The position numbers and the translations under genes were made by a program. From JAFGJQ01 sp964586145 (GTDB lineage Bacteria; Planctomycetota; Phycisphaerae; UBA1845): a stretch of 39,903 nucleotides of DNA. Where the stretch lies: NCBI GenBank assembly GCA_964586145.1, contig CAZPHH010000044.1:1-39903 (forward strand), in the 5' to 3' direction. A model generated the notes under the pieces. It did no database searches and was not told the DNA's origin. It saw nothing but the letters and a program-made list of their open reading frames with translations. Positions 24,803-33,686 of this stretch are shown piece after piece; position 1 is the first letter of the stretch, and each line of letters opens with the position of its first letter.

Positions 24803-25686
24803 TTCCTTGCCTCCTCTCAAGATCTGCGACCCCGCCCGTTTCCAGCAACCGCGCTGCAGAACGGGACGGGTCGACAGACCCCCACCTGTGATGGGATATG
24901 CCGCACTCGTTTCGTGACGGCCACGCGTTCATCGCGCAGCCGAGAATTGGCGATTGTTATCGGATGACCGTCAGACCCACCGCGGAACGCGCCTCCACCA
25001 ACGCGCCACACCGCGCCGGCGTACCGGCGCCCGCGCGACGATGCCTGTGCAGGTCCGGAATTGGGCCTCATGAGGCGTTCCTCTCCCCCTGCCATCAGTC
25101 AGTCAGGTCGGGCACGTTGCCGCGTGATCTGAGCGCGCCGTACTCGGCGCAGTGCAGCAACGCACAGCCCAACCCACCCTACAGTTCAAACAACGAACGG
25201 TGCAAAACAGGCAGGATCTCCCTCTCCCCGCCATCTATTGCACGTGCCTCCCATCCCGAGACGCGATCCTCCCTCGCGTGTCCCCAAGTTACCACAACGC
25301 CACGCTCAGGTCAATACCCGACGGACCACGTATTCGGACTTCCACCTCCACGGGCTCATGGCCTCGCCCGGTCAACCCCGAGAGCCGGCGACCCCAACGG
25401 GCAGCGCACTCAAACTCATATATTACAGCGGGTTACCGCAGCATTGGGCCGAAACCGCCACGCTTGCGCCGAGCGACAACATCACGCCGACCCTCGGTCA
25501 CGCCCGAGCCGCCCCCCGTCCGCGTGCCAATTTCCCTGGATTCACATGAGCAGTTCAACCCAGGCTTGCCCACTCCAAAGCCCCCCCTCCCGAGATCGGT
25601 GAAACGGTCGCATTTCGCGAGGCCGCGTTGTGAACCCCCGCACGTCCATCCGGAGGATTGTTCGGACTCCATCGAATCCCCAACCG
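24803..25686. other. Long non-coding stretch between two secreted-protein genes
   Basis: About 880 bases hold no frame with recognisable protein features. Frames here are Arg/Pro/Ser-rich and look like chance readings. The ribosome site of the dockerin gene lies at its left edge. A perfect hairpin, GCGCCGG/CCGGCGC around CGTA, is at 25013-25030. No tRNA, T-tract terminator or clear promoter was seen. It may hold the 3' UTR of the prepilin-like gene and the dockerin gene's promoter. Confidence 0.6.
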
Positions 25687-26754
25687 CTACTTTCTCCAGC
25701 CCTTGCGGGGGTACAGAGAGGGATGCCACTTCTCCGTTCGGGTGTACCAGTCCGGGTCCAGTTCCACCGGCCAGAGCAACCTTGTGGTGCCGTTCCTTGG
25801 ATCGGCAAACGGATACGTCCTCACGTCTCCAAAGACCGCCTGGCCCTCGATGTTCAGCACGTTGAAGACCGGCGGATTGGCCGGGTCCCCGGGGCAGATC
25901 TCGGTGTGCTCGTTGGGACGCCAGAAGAACCGGTTGGTGGTGCGCACCCCGCGAACCAACCCGTTCGCGTACTTGTCGTTCAGATCCAGGTGGACGGTCT
26001 CGACGTGATTGTCCACAAACGCGAGATTCGCCGCCGGACGCGCCTTGGTACCGTGCCGCCAGCCCAGCGTGTTGGAGCCCCAATGCGCAATGTTGAACCG
26101 GTTATACGGTATCCCCGCCGCGCTGAATCCGTGTATGAAATGCCAGAACCCATCGGCGAACAAAACGCGATTGCTCGTGTACTTCCGCGCCGCGATCTGC
26201 GTGTAGTACGGGGAGCCGGACGTGGGCTGATCGATCGGGGTATACCCCGGCGATTGCGCGCCGAAGTAGCCGTTGCTCTCCATCGCCGCCGAGATGCCGT
26301 AGCTGACATCGCACCCCGCCTTCGCCGCCTTGGGCATCGCAAACTGCCAAGCACTGTCCATCCCCCGGCTCTCCGCCATCGGGTCCGGCCGCCGGTCTTT
26401 CGGACAGTACGCTACGTCCAGGTCTGGAAGGTTCCGCGTCGTGAACAGCACATCCAGCCAGGTGCCCAGCACGACCCACCCGCCCGCAAACGCCAGGTTC
26501 TTGTGCCCCGGCTTCGACGCCGCCGCGATGCTGTCGTCCTGGAACGGATAGACCCCATGCACGTCCACCACGTACTGCATCGCCAGCCCGATCTGTTTCT
26601 CGTTGGCCGCGCATTTGACCGTTTTCGCCCCCTCGCGAGCCGAACTCAGCGACGGCATCAGGATCGATACCAGCAGCGCGATGATCGACACCACCACCAG
26701 TAGCTCGATCAGCGTGAAGCCTCGCATGGCACGCCCGGTTCCTGGAGCCTGCAT
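25687..26754 (-). CDS. Prepilin-type N-terminal cleavage/methylation protein (planctomycete pseudopilin-like)
   Basis: The 355 residues begin with a type IV prepilin leader: a short basic lead, then GFTLIELLVVVSIIALLVSI and MPSLSSAREGAK, which prepilin peptidase would cut after the Gly. The rest is a long soluble domain with pairs of Cys (for example AYCPKDRRPD) and, at about 255-265, LAFVDNHVETVHL, which matches the FVDGHVE motif common to the very large planctomycete family. These families are presumed to be surface or secretion-linked pseudopilins; the role is not known. GAGGAG (complement of 26763-26768) sits eight bases before the ATG at 26754. A second ATG at 26727 directly before GFTLIEL is the alternative. 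A perfect TATAAT lies about 110 bases upstream. Confidence 0.88.
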   Translation of the reverse strand: MQAPGTGRAMRGFTLIELLVVVSIIALLVSILMPSLSSAREGAKTVKCAANEKQIGLAMQYVVDVHGVYPFQDDSIAAASKPGHKNLAFAGGWVVLGTWLDVLFTTRNLPDLDVAYCPKDRRPDPMAESRGMDSAWQFAMPKAAKAGCDVSYGISAAMESNGYFGAQSPGYTPIDQPTSGSPYYTQIAARKYTSNRVLFADGFWHFIHGFSAAGIPYNRFNIAHWGSNTLGWRHGTKARPAANLAFVDNHVETVHLDLNDKYANGLVRGVRTTNRFFWRPNEHTEICPGDPANPPVFNVLNIEGQAVFGDVRTYPFADPRNGTTRLLWPVELDPDWYTRTEKWHPSLYPRKGWRK

Positions 26755-27212
26755 CACGACATCTCCTCGGCCGAATCTGTCAGGAATCGGCCCCCCTCCG
26801 CTCAATGCGCTGCCACAGGTCGGGCATCGAGGCCCGGCGCCCGCACTCGGAGTGCTCCCGCGCATTATAGCCTGGGGACCGGGGCAGCACAATGATAACT
26901 CATTCAGGCGCACAAGGTTAGCAATCGCTCCGGGGACAAGCCGGCGGGCCCCTCGCATGTCGGCACTTCGCCTGCGTTGCATTCTATGTCGAGGGACGAT
27001 CGGGTCAAACTGGAAGGGCTGCCGAACGCTCGCAGGACGCACGCCTCCACTCCAGCCTCGCTTTGTGCCGCCGAGACCCGAAAACGAGACATGATGCGTT
27101 GAGACTCGGGCCAAGCCAAGCGGCATGCGGCCCGAAGCGTCCGGTCTGCCCGTCGCGTCCCAGGCCCGGGAAAGGGAAGGCTGCGCATCCGCCCCACGCA
27201 GTGACATTCACG
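26755..27212. other. Non-coding stretch upstream of the prepilin-like gene
   Basis: About 460 bases lie between the prepilin-like gene start and the stop of the NSS small subunit. The left half carries the ribosome site and candidate promoter of the prepilin-like gene. The right half (26900-27212) shows nothing I can name; frames in it lack recognisable features. Confidence 0.6.
26864..26892 (-). promoter_or_regulatory. Candidate promoter of the prepilin-like gene
   Basis: On the minus strand a perfect TATAAT (complement of 26864-26869) is preceded after 17 bases by TTGTGC (complement of 26887-26892; TTG matches). It lies about 110 bases before the start at 26754. It stands out in this GC-rich sequence. 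Confidence 0.45.
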
Positions 27213-27335
27213 TCAGCCGGCGTCCTGGTGCTTCTCGCCACGGGGCGTGGCGAGCACGCGGCGGAAGCAGAAACCCGCCAGCAGCACGACGAAACTGATC
27301 GAGGTGATCATCATGACCCAGCCCGGTGTCGTCAC
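27213..27335 (-). CDS. MetS-like NSS transporter small subunit (40 residues)
   Basis: This tiny protein begins V(M)TTPGWVMMITSISFVVLL and continues into a basic tail, giving one membrane helix. MetS-type small subunits start MTTxAxxMM and follow a sodium-dependent NSS transporter, which they need for function in Corynebacterium MetPS. The GTG start at 27335 overlaps the TGA stop of the transporter (GTGA), so translation is coupled. Its length matches the family (about 35-60). It is the last gene of the minus-strand run. Confidence 0.8.
   Translation of the reverse strand: MTTPGWVMMITSISFVVLLAGFCFRRVLATPRGEKHQDAG
27234..27254 (-). terminator. Hairpin in the 3' end of the small-subunit gene
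   Basis: CTCGCCAC (27234-27241) and GTGGCGAG (27247-27254) form a perfect eight-pair stem with a five-base loop, and GTG/CAC outside can extend it across a bulge. It lies about 20 bases before the last stop codon of the operon. It may stabilise or end the transcript. It has no T-tract. Confidence 0.3.
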
Positions 27336-29560
27336 GGATCGATCTCCTGTACCTCGCGGCCTTCCTGCGTCCACTTCTGATTGGCCAGGCGCACGAGCAC
27401 CGCAAAGAAGATGAGCAGCAGCACCACGAACGCCACGACAAAGGTGGCCGTACTGTCCGTCAGAACGCTCTCCACGTAGTCCCGCGCGTTCTCCCGCAGC
27501 CAGAACACGAAGATGACCAGCAGGTAGGTGGGCGCAATGTACTTGATCACGGGCAGGAACAGCCGCGGCAGCGGCAGTTCCGCCCCCTGCCCGGCCAGCT
27601 TGATGCAGCGCTCCGCCCCGATGACCCACGAGAACAGGATCACCAGCGTCCCGGCCATGACGAAGATGCAGAGGTTCCCCGCCCAGAAATCCATCGTGTC
27701 CAACCCCTTGAGACCCTCGCTGAAGTACAACACCACCAGGATCCCGTTGGCGGTCAGCAGCCCCAGCAGGGCCACCGATCCCCGGCGAGACAGGTTAAAC
27801 CCTTCCTCCAGAAACGCGATGGCCGGCTGGAGCATGGACAGCGAGCTGGTCACGGCGGCCAGAAACAGCATGAAGAACCAGACGAAGCCGAAGAACCGCC
27901 CGGCCGGCATCTGCGCGAAGACGGCGGGCGTGGTCAGAAAGCCCAGGTCAAACGTGCCCGCGCCCTGGAGCGACCCCAGCCCCAGGAAGATGAATGCAGC
28001 GGGGATCGTGATCATGCCGCCCAGGCACACCTCGCAGAACTCATTGGTGGACGCCGCGGTCAGCCCGTTCAGCACCACGTCGTCATTTCGACGCAGGTAC
28101 GTCGCGTATGTGATGATGATGCCGAACCCCACCGACAGGCTGAAAAAGATCTGGCATGACGCCTCCAGCCAGACCTGCGGCCTGGACAACGCCGCCCAGA
28201 TGCTCCGACCGCCCTCCGCGGTGAAGGGGTTCCACATATAGCCCAGTCCGTTGGTCACCGTTCGATCGAGCTCCGCCACTTCGGCCGCCGCTCCGCGCAG
28301 GTGGCGATCGCTGGTGTGGCGCTGACGTTCCAGCCAGGAGGACAGCCCGATCTGCTCCATGAGCGCGATCCGCTCTGCCCTTTTCTCGCGGAGTTCCGCC
28401 TCGGCAACACCCTTCTGGGCTTCGGTCGCTTTCCTGTCGGCGAGGGTATGGAGCAGCTTCGCCTCGATGGCCTCGTAGTGCAGCAGGTCCCACACCTGTT
28501 CACGGGTGAGCGTGTGCCGGGTCTGCCGCACCCACTCGCGGTGGGCGGCAGCGTCCTGCGGATCCTCCAACTGCCGAAGGGCGTAGCGCACGCCGTCAAC
28601 GGAAGCCAGGTAGCCGTAGGGCCCGGCCACGGGCACGTCGGCCCGATATCCGTCTCGCCGCGCAATGATGCCCTTATAGTAGTCATTCAGGGTGTTCCTG
28701 AACTCGCCGGTGAACGATTCTGCCGCAGCCGCCCGTCCCCTCGCGACCGCGTCCGCATCCGCCGTGTCCTCGATTGCACGAAGCTGATCGTCCGTCCGGC
28801 GCAGGCCGTCCACGAAGGCGGTCCAGTTCTGCTCCGGCACGGCCTCGGCCATGGCGAATTGCCAGGGTTCGGGGACCGGCTGGGGCGGCAGCGTCAACAC
28901 GCGCCCGAGCACAACCAGGGCGGCGACCACCAGCAGCGGCATGGCGTACTTGCAGAAGGTCTCGATTCCCCGGGTCACGCCGCGGTAGATCAGCACGAAG
29001 TTGATCAGAAAGACGATGATCAGGAAGTACACGACCCGGCTGAGGACGACCTTCGTTTCCGACCCCTCGGTCACCGTGCGCATGAATCCGTTCTGGTCGG
29101 CCCCGACAAACTGATGGAAGTACTGCCGGTAGGCATCCACCTGCACGCCGAGTGACTTGAGGTTCCCCACTGCGTAGTCCCAGGCGTACCCCAGGCACCA
29201 CGCCTCGATGTACACGTAGTACATGTAGATGACGACGGGGATCAGAATCGCCAGGGCCCCGAACAGCCGCAGCACGGGGTTACGCGTCAGCGAGAAGACG
29301 ACCCCCGGAGCGCTGTTGAATCCCTGTCGGCCCCCCTGCCGGCCGAGGGTCCACTCCGCCCAGCAGATGGGGATTCCCAGAATCAGCAGCGAGATGAAAT
29401 ACGGGATGAGGAACGCGCCACCGCCGTTGGCGGCCGCCTTGCCGGGAAAGCGAAGGAAGTTGCCCAGCCCGACGGCCGACCCCGAGACGGCCAGGATCAC
29501 GCCGAGCTTGGTGCCCCAGTTCTCCCGAGCCCGCCTTCCCCCAGTCGGTGTGTCTGCCAT
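27332..29560 (-). CDS. Sodium-dependent NSS-family transporter with a large loop insertion
   Basis: The N-terminus has the hallmark of neurotransmitter:sodium symporters: WGTKLGVILAVSGSAVGLGN and FLRFPGKAAANGGGAFLIPY, the TM1 sodium and substrate site. TM6 is seen as CQIFFSLSVGFG near 469-480. These proteins take up amino acids with sodium. At 742 residues it is longer than the usual 450-600. The excess is a charged, mostly helical insertion at about residues 225-437, between TM5 and TM6, where extracellular loop 3 normally lies. AGGAG stands 12 bases before the ATG at 29560. The 40-residue small subunit overlaps its stop. Substrate cannot be told; MetP-like methionine or alanine uptake is one possibility. 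Confidence 0.88.
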   Translation of the reverse strand: MADTPTGGRRARENWGTKLGVILAVSGSAVGLGNFLRFPGKAAANGGGAFLIPYFISLLILGIPICWAEWTLGRQGGRQGFNSAPGVVFSLTRNPVLRLFGALAILIPVVIYMYYVYIEAWCLGYAWDYAVGNLKSLGVQVDAYRQYFHQFVGADQNGFMRTVTEGSETKVVLSRVVYFLIIVFLINFVLIYRGVTRGIETFCKYAMPLLVVAALVVLGRVLTLPPQPVPEPWQFAMAEAVPEQNWTAFVDGLRRTDDQLRAIEDTADADAVARGRAAAAESFTGEFRNTLNDYYKGIIARRDGYRADVPVAGPYGYLASVDGVRYALRQLEDPQDAAAHREWVRQTRHTLTREQVWDLLHYEAIEAKLLHTLADRKATEAQKGVAEAELREKRAERIALMEQIGLSSWLERQRHTSDRHLRGAAAEVAELDRTVTNGLGYMWNPFTAEGGRSIWAALSRPQVWLEASCQIFFSLSVGFGIIITYATYLRRNDDVVLNGLTAASTNEFCEVCLGGMITIPAAFIFLGLGSLQGAGTFDLGFLTTPAVFAQMPAGRFFGFVWFFMLFLAAVTSSLSMLQPAIAFLEEGFNLSRRGSVALLGLLTANGILVVLYFSEGLKGLDTMDFWAGNLCIFVMAGTLVILFSWVIGAERCIKLAGQGAELPLPRLFLPVIKYIAPTYLLVIFVFWLRENARDYVESVLTDSTATFVVAFVVLLLIFFAVLVRLANQKWTQEGREVQEIDP

Positions 29561-29644
29561 GGATCGTCCGTGCTCCTGCGCTCTGGAACCACACCCGCAT
29601 CGCTCGCCCGATCCAAAGCCGGCGCAATCGCGGCGCGCGGTGCG

Positions 29645-32600
29645 CTACCGTGAGAAGATCGAGGACTCGGACGCCTCGATCAGGTTCAACGTGCGGTTCC
29701 AGTCGATCCGCGGCCCCTGGTACGACCGGAAACTCTCGCCCCGCTCGTCGTACAGCAGCGCGGGCGAGCCGAAAATGGTCAGCAACGTCTGATCCTCGCT
29801 GTACGTGATGCGGCCGGCCGTCACGGATATTCCGGAGTCCGTGAAGTACACGTCGCCCTCGGCCTGGAACTTGTCCAGCGAGAACCCGCTGAGCGAGCCG
29901 ATGCCCGCCTGACCGTCCGTCCTCTCGCGGTCCGCGAGTTCGCGCGCGAACTGAATGAACAGAGACTGACAGGTCAACGTCGCGTCTCGGCCCGATTCCT
30001 TGTCCGGTTGCAGGGCCTCCTGCGGGGGCAGCACACGATCGGTAAGGACCATTTTCGCGCCGCTCTTGTGCATCAGCAGAACGTCGCGATCGAAGCTGGC
30101 CGTCTGGTAGCGCAGGTCGTACCGCATGGAGCCGCCCCACTTCATGTACGTCTGCGACGGCTCGCCGCCGCCCAGCACGCCGAACGGGTTCGTCCCCTGG
30201 TTCGTATCCGCCCGTCGGCGCGACCGGCGGACCCGGTAGTCCTCTATGAGCAGGTCGCCGGCGTCTTCAATTGAGACCAGACGCCCTTTCAGATCCAAGT
30301 CGATTCGTGACGAGGACAGCCGGGCCCGACTCAGCACCGCACCCGTCTCGGCATCCTGGCTGCCCGTCAGGGCCACCGCTTTGCCGATGGCCGAGAGCCC
30401 GATCAGCCGCCGCCGCACCCGCGGACCCGAAGGGGTGAACCCGTCGTCCTTCTCGTCGGGGCGGATCAGCGGGGCGAAGATCCACCATTTCTCCTCGGCG
30501 GCCCGGCCGGCGGGCCGGTCCAGCTCGGCCAGGTCCTCAAAGGCCAGCACCATGCGGTCACAGTCGAGCGAGCTGTCTTCCGACGCCCCGTGGACCGCGC
30601 CGTCAAAGAACGCCCGGTTCGCCTGGCCGCGGAAGGTCATGCCCTGGGTCCAGGTGATGGCGATGGGCAGCGGCTCGTTCAACTCCCGGCCGTCCAGGTC
30701 GCTGCGACTGGTAAACCGAAGGCGGCCCGCGCCGGGCACCTCCGCATCCTGGCGGCCGGCGTCCAGGTGAATCACCCGACCCTGGATGCCGAAATCATCC
30801 AACTCCAGAGACGCGGGCGAACCCGCCGGGTCGCCTGCGATCCGGGCCTTGTCGATCCGCGGCTCGCCGCCCTCTTGCGGGTCGGGCGCAAACGAGCAAT
30901 CCACGTTGGCTGCCGCGATGTTCAGACCCTGCTTGGGATCCTGAATCTCCACCGCTCCAAACGCCTGCATCCGGCGCAGACCAGGCTCGTAGTCCGGTTT
31001 GGCCTCATAGGCAGTCCGCCGAGCGTCCCAATCCACGGTGTCCGGATCGACCCCGCGCGACACGGCGATCGCCCGCGCCGCCGCCAGGTCAAACGGCGGC
31101 TTCGGCTTCTCATACAACCGCAGGTCGACGATCATGGAGTCCCTGGCGGAGATGCGCCGACGCCCGCGGCCGGCCACCACGTTTCCCTCCGCCCGGGCGT
31201 GCCGCGGGGAGACGGCCCCGCGCTCGTCCGGCCCCATCGTCACTTCCATGTTGTCGCACGTGATGGAGTCGCCACCGTGCGCCAGCCGGACGGCGCCCAG
31301 GGCAGAGACGCGCTGGATTGCCGCCGCCTGCGCCGCTTCCGGCCCGGGCAGCCCAAATGCGATGTCCACCCGCTCCGCGGCGAGCGAGTCCGTGCCCTGT
31401 GCCATCTCGACGCCACCGGTGAAAAGGGCCGATTCCAGGACTTCGCGCTTGCGCACGACGGGCTGGCCGGTGACCGGATCCGCAGATTCGTAGATGTCCG
31501 AGCCGAACGTCGCCTCCATGCCGGTGGCGAAGCGAATGCTCAACTCCTCGTCCAGCTCAGCCGCGGGGCCCTCCTCCGTTGTCGGCCGGGCCAGCATGGA
31601 AGCGGCGGAGCCCCGACCCTGCAGACTGCCGGGGCCGGTCACGCGCAGCACGCCTTCCTGACGGTCAAAGAAAATGTCCTGCCCGCTGATGCGGCCGGCT
31701 TCGGACGAGGCCACGCGTGCGCCGTCACCGCCCCCGGGCGAACGCAGCCACACCCGCTCGCTCTCGTTGTGATACTCCAGCTCCGCACAGGACGCCTCGC
31801 CGTCTTCGCTGCGCAGCAGGACCGGCCGCCCCGTCGCCTGCACATGGACGCGATCGCCCGTGGCGTCCGCCGCGCCGGCCACCAGGAAGTCCAGGACGAA
31901 CCGACCGGTCCACGTCAGGACGACCTCCGCGGACTCGTCCTCCTCGCGCATCGGCGCCGACGGCACGGCAGACGGCTGCCCCGGCGCGATCGTTTGATCC
32001 GCGACGGCCCGACGCTGCTCGCCCACGTCGAACAGAAAGGCCAGCGTATCACCGGCCAGGCGCGACGTAACCTCTCCGGTCCTCGTCTCCTCCACGACAA
32101 CCTCGCCCTCAAACCGCGCCGTGTAGGTTTCGATCGGTCGGACGACCGGCGGTCGATCGGCCTTCTCGGTCATTAGAAACGGAATGCCGTCTTCATCCGC
32201 ATCGGGCGACTCGGGTTCGGGCGTCTGGGGCGGTTTCACGAGAGCCGCCTCGGGCAGCACCGTGCCGGAGGGCACGACCGTGCGCGTCGCGGATGCCTCA
32301 CCCGGCATCGCGATCCGAAGGGACGAGCCCATTCGGTGGAGAACAACGCGCTCGCCGCGTTCGATCTCCAGATGCTCCACCCGACCGTTTCTCTCGTCGT
32401 ACCGGACGGAAAGCCCGGTGCCTTCGATGGAGCCCTCATACGCCTCGGCCCGGAAGCGCCCATCGGTCTCGATCCGCGACGCCTCCAGGTCAAAGCGAAG
32501 GGAGTCCACCTCCGCGCGCACCAGCCGGCGAGCGTCGGGCGGGGCGTCCCGCTCTTCGGGCGGCAGCGCCTTGCGGGCGTCGCTGGAAAGGCGGTCCATC

Positions 32601-33091
32601 TCGAGCACCACACGCCCCTCGAGGCGTCCGCGCTGGGGCTGGAATTCATTGCGGGAGACGGGCCGCCCCGTGATGACCGCGAAATCCGCGGTGACCCGGA
32701 TCTCGGGGCCGCTCGGCGTTCGCAGCCGGATCTCCGGCTCATAAACGTCAATCGCGTTGGTGTCGCCGGCAACGGGGCGCCATTCCCGAGCGAGCATTTC
32801 GATCCGGGCGACGCTGCTGTCCGGCGAGTAGATGCGGATGGATACCTTGCCGCCCTGTGAGGTGCCCGGCAGGCCGTCTCGCAGGGAGATGGTCGCTTCC
32901 GGGGCGGGACGCGTGGTCAACGGAACCGGAGGGCGGGGCTGCGTCGTCGCATGGCTCGGCGCCGGCGGTGTGCGGCTTGCGTCCCGGTACTGCACGATCG
33001 CGAACAGCACCCCGACAATCGCCAGCACCGACGAGAAGAGAATGACCGTCCGGACCAGACTGCTGGCTCGTTTTTTGGCGTCTGCAGGCAT
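29645..33091 (-). CDS. Giant LptC/LptA-like lipopolysaccharide transport protein
   Basis: LptC and LptA form the periplasmic bridge that carries LPS to the outer membrane. The 1148 residues begin with one membrane helix (about 13-34), as in LptC, then an LptC-like region with LRFDLEASRIETDG and a G-x-GLSVRYD strand. Many OstA/LptA-like strands follow through the protein (for example ISARDSMIVDLRLYE, GDVYFTDSGISVTAG and ITYSEDQTLLTIFGSP near the C-terminus). LptC is normally about 190 residues and LptA about 180, so this is several times larger. The kdsC-like gene lies 25 bases upstream, the same order as kdsC-lptC-lptA in E. coli, which supports the call. The ATG at 33091 has no clear ribosome site. 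Confidence 0.7.
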   Translation of the reverse strand: MPADAKKRASSLVRTVILFSSVLAIVGVLFAIVQYRDASRTPPAPSHATTQPRPPVPLTTRPAPEATISLRDGLPGTSQGGKVSIRIYSPDSSVARIEMLAREWRPVAGDTNAIDVYEPEIRLRTPSGPEIRVTADFAVITGRPVSRNEFQPQRGRLEGRVVLEMDRLSSDARKALPPEERDAPPDARRLVRAEVDSLRFDLEASRIETDGRFRAEAYEGSIEGTGLSVRYDERNGRVEHLEIERGERVVLHRMGSSLRIAMPGEASATRTVVPSGTVLPEAALVKPPQTPEPESPDADEDGIPFLMTEKADRPPVVRPIETYTARFEGEVVVEETRTGEVTSRLAGDTLAFLFDVGEQRRAVADQTIAPGQPSAVPSAPMREEDESAEVVLTWTGRFVLDFLVAGAADATGDRVHVQATGRPVLLRSEDGEASCAELEYHNESERVWLRSPGGGDGARVASSEAGRISGQDIFFDRQEGVLRVTGPGSLQGRGSAASMLARPTTEEGPAAELDEELSIRFATGMEATFGSDIYESADPVTGQPVVRKREVLESALFTGGVEMAQGTDSLAAERVDIAFGLPGPEAAQAAAIQRVSALGAVRLAHGGDSITCDNMEVTMGPDERGAVSPRHARAEGNVVAGRGRRRISARDSMIVDLRLYEKPKPPFDLAAARAIAVSRGVDPDTVDWDARRTAYEAKPDYEPGLRRMQAFGAVEIQDPKQGLNIAAANVDCSFAPDPQEGGEPRIDKARIAGDPAGSPASLELDDFGIQGRVIHLDAGRQDAEVPGAGRLRFTSRSDLDGRELNEPLPIAITWTQGMTFRGQANRAFFDGAVHGASEDSSLDCDRMVLAFEDLAELDRPAGRAAEEKWWIFAPLIRPDEKDDGFTPSGPRVRRRLIGLSAIGKAVALTGSQDAETGAVLSRARLSSSRIDLDLKGRLVSIEDAGDLLIEDYRVRRSRRRADTNQGTNPFGVLGGGEPSQTYMKWGGSMRYDLRYQTASFDRDVLLMHKSGAKMVLTDRVLPPQEALQPDKESGRDATLTCQSLFIQFARELADRERTDGQAGIGSLSGFSLDKFQAEGDVYFTDSGISVTAGRITYSEDQTLLTIFGSPALLYDERGESFRSYQGPRIDWNRTLNLIEASESSIFSR

Positions 33092-33116
33092 GGAATTGCA
33101 GGCCGTTGCCGGCCGC

Positions 33117-33617
33117 CTACTCCCAGAGTTCCCGTGACCAGCGGTGCTGCTTGCGCAGCACCAGCTCAATAACCTCCGCCACCGCGCCGTCGCCCCCGCA
33201 ACGATCCGTCACGAACTGGGCGGCCATCCGAACCGCAGGCGCCGCATTCGCCACGGCCATCGGAAGCGCGGCCCGCGACATGGGCGCCAGGTCGGGCAGA
33301 TCGTCCCCGACGTAGCAGACGTGGGCGTCCGACGCGCCGAGCAACTCACACACGGCCCGGTAGCCCTCGCCCTTGTCCCCCTCGCCCTGCCTCACGCACG
33401 AGATGCCCAACTCCGCCGCCCGGCACTCCACGGCAGGATGGCGTCGTCCCGAGAGGATGGCCGTCCGGTGCCCCGCCTTCTGCCAGAGCTTGATGGCACA
33501 CCCATCCCGCGTGTGAAACGTCTTGACGATCTCGCCGTCCGGGCCGAAGCGAAGGCCACCGTCGGTCAACACGCCGTCGACGTCGAGAATCAGCACATTG
33601 ATCGAGGCAAAATCCAT
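33117..33617 (-). CDS. kdsC: KdsC-like HAD phosphatase (3-deoxy-D-manno-octulosonate 8-phosphate phosphatase)
   Basis: KdsC removes phosphate from KDO-8-phosphate on the way to the LPS core sugar KDO. The 166 residues show the cap-less HAD motifs: ILDVDGVLTDGGL (D12, D14), ILSGR, a Lys in GDKGEGY and GDDLPDLAPM. Length fits KdsC (about 170-190). The start is the ATG at 33617; longer frames upstream are not conserved-looking. It lies 69 bases after amrS and 25 bases before the LptC/LptA-like gene. A similar HAD phosphatase, the second half of NeuA-type proteins, is a less likely alternative. Confidence 0.85.
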   Translation of the reverse strand: MDFASINVLILDVDGVLTDGGLRFGPDGEIVKTFHTRDGCAIKLWQKAGHRTAILSGRRHPAVECRAAELGISCVRQGEGDKGEGYRAVCELLGASDAHVCYVGDDLPDLAPMSRAALPMAVANAAPAVRMAAQFVTDRCGGDGAVAEVIELVLRKQHRWSRELWE

Positions 33618-33686
33618 GCGCGCCCCACTCCGCGACAGGGCAAGTATGCGACCGACCCCCGCGCCGGTCAAGGGAAGAGCGGGCCA

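Noticed and set aside
20561..24967. Very long open frame of about 1470 codons on the plus strand
   Set aside because: It is the mirror of the dockerin gene, made of Arg/Val/His runs, with no signal or domain; the minus strand has signal peptide, dockerin and ribosome site.
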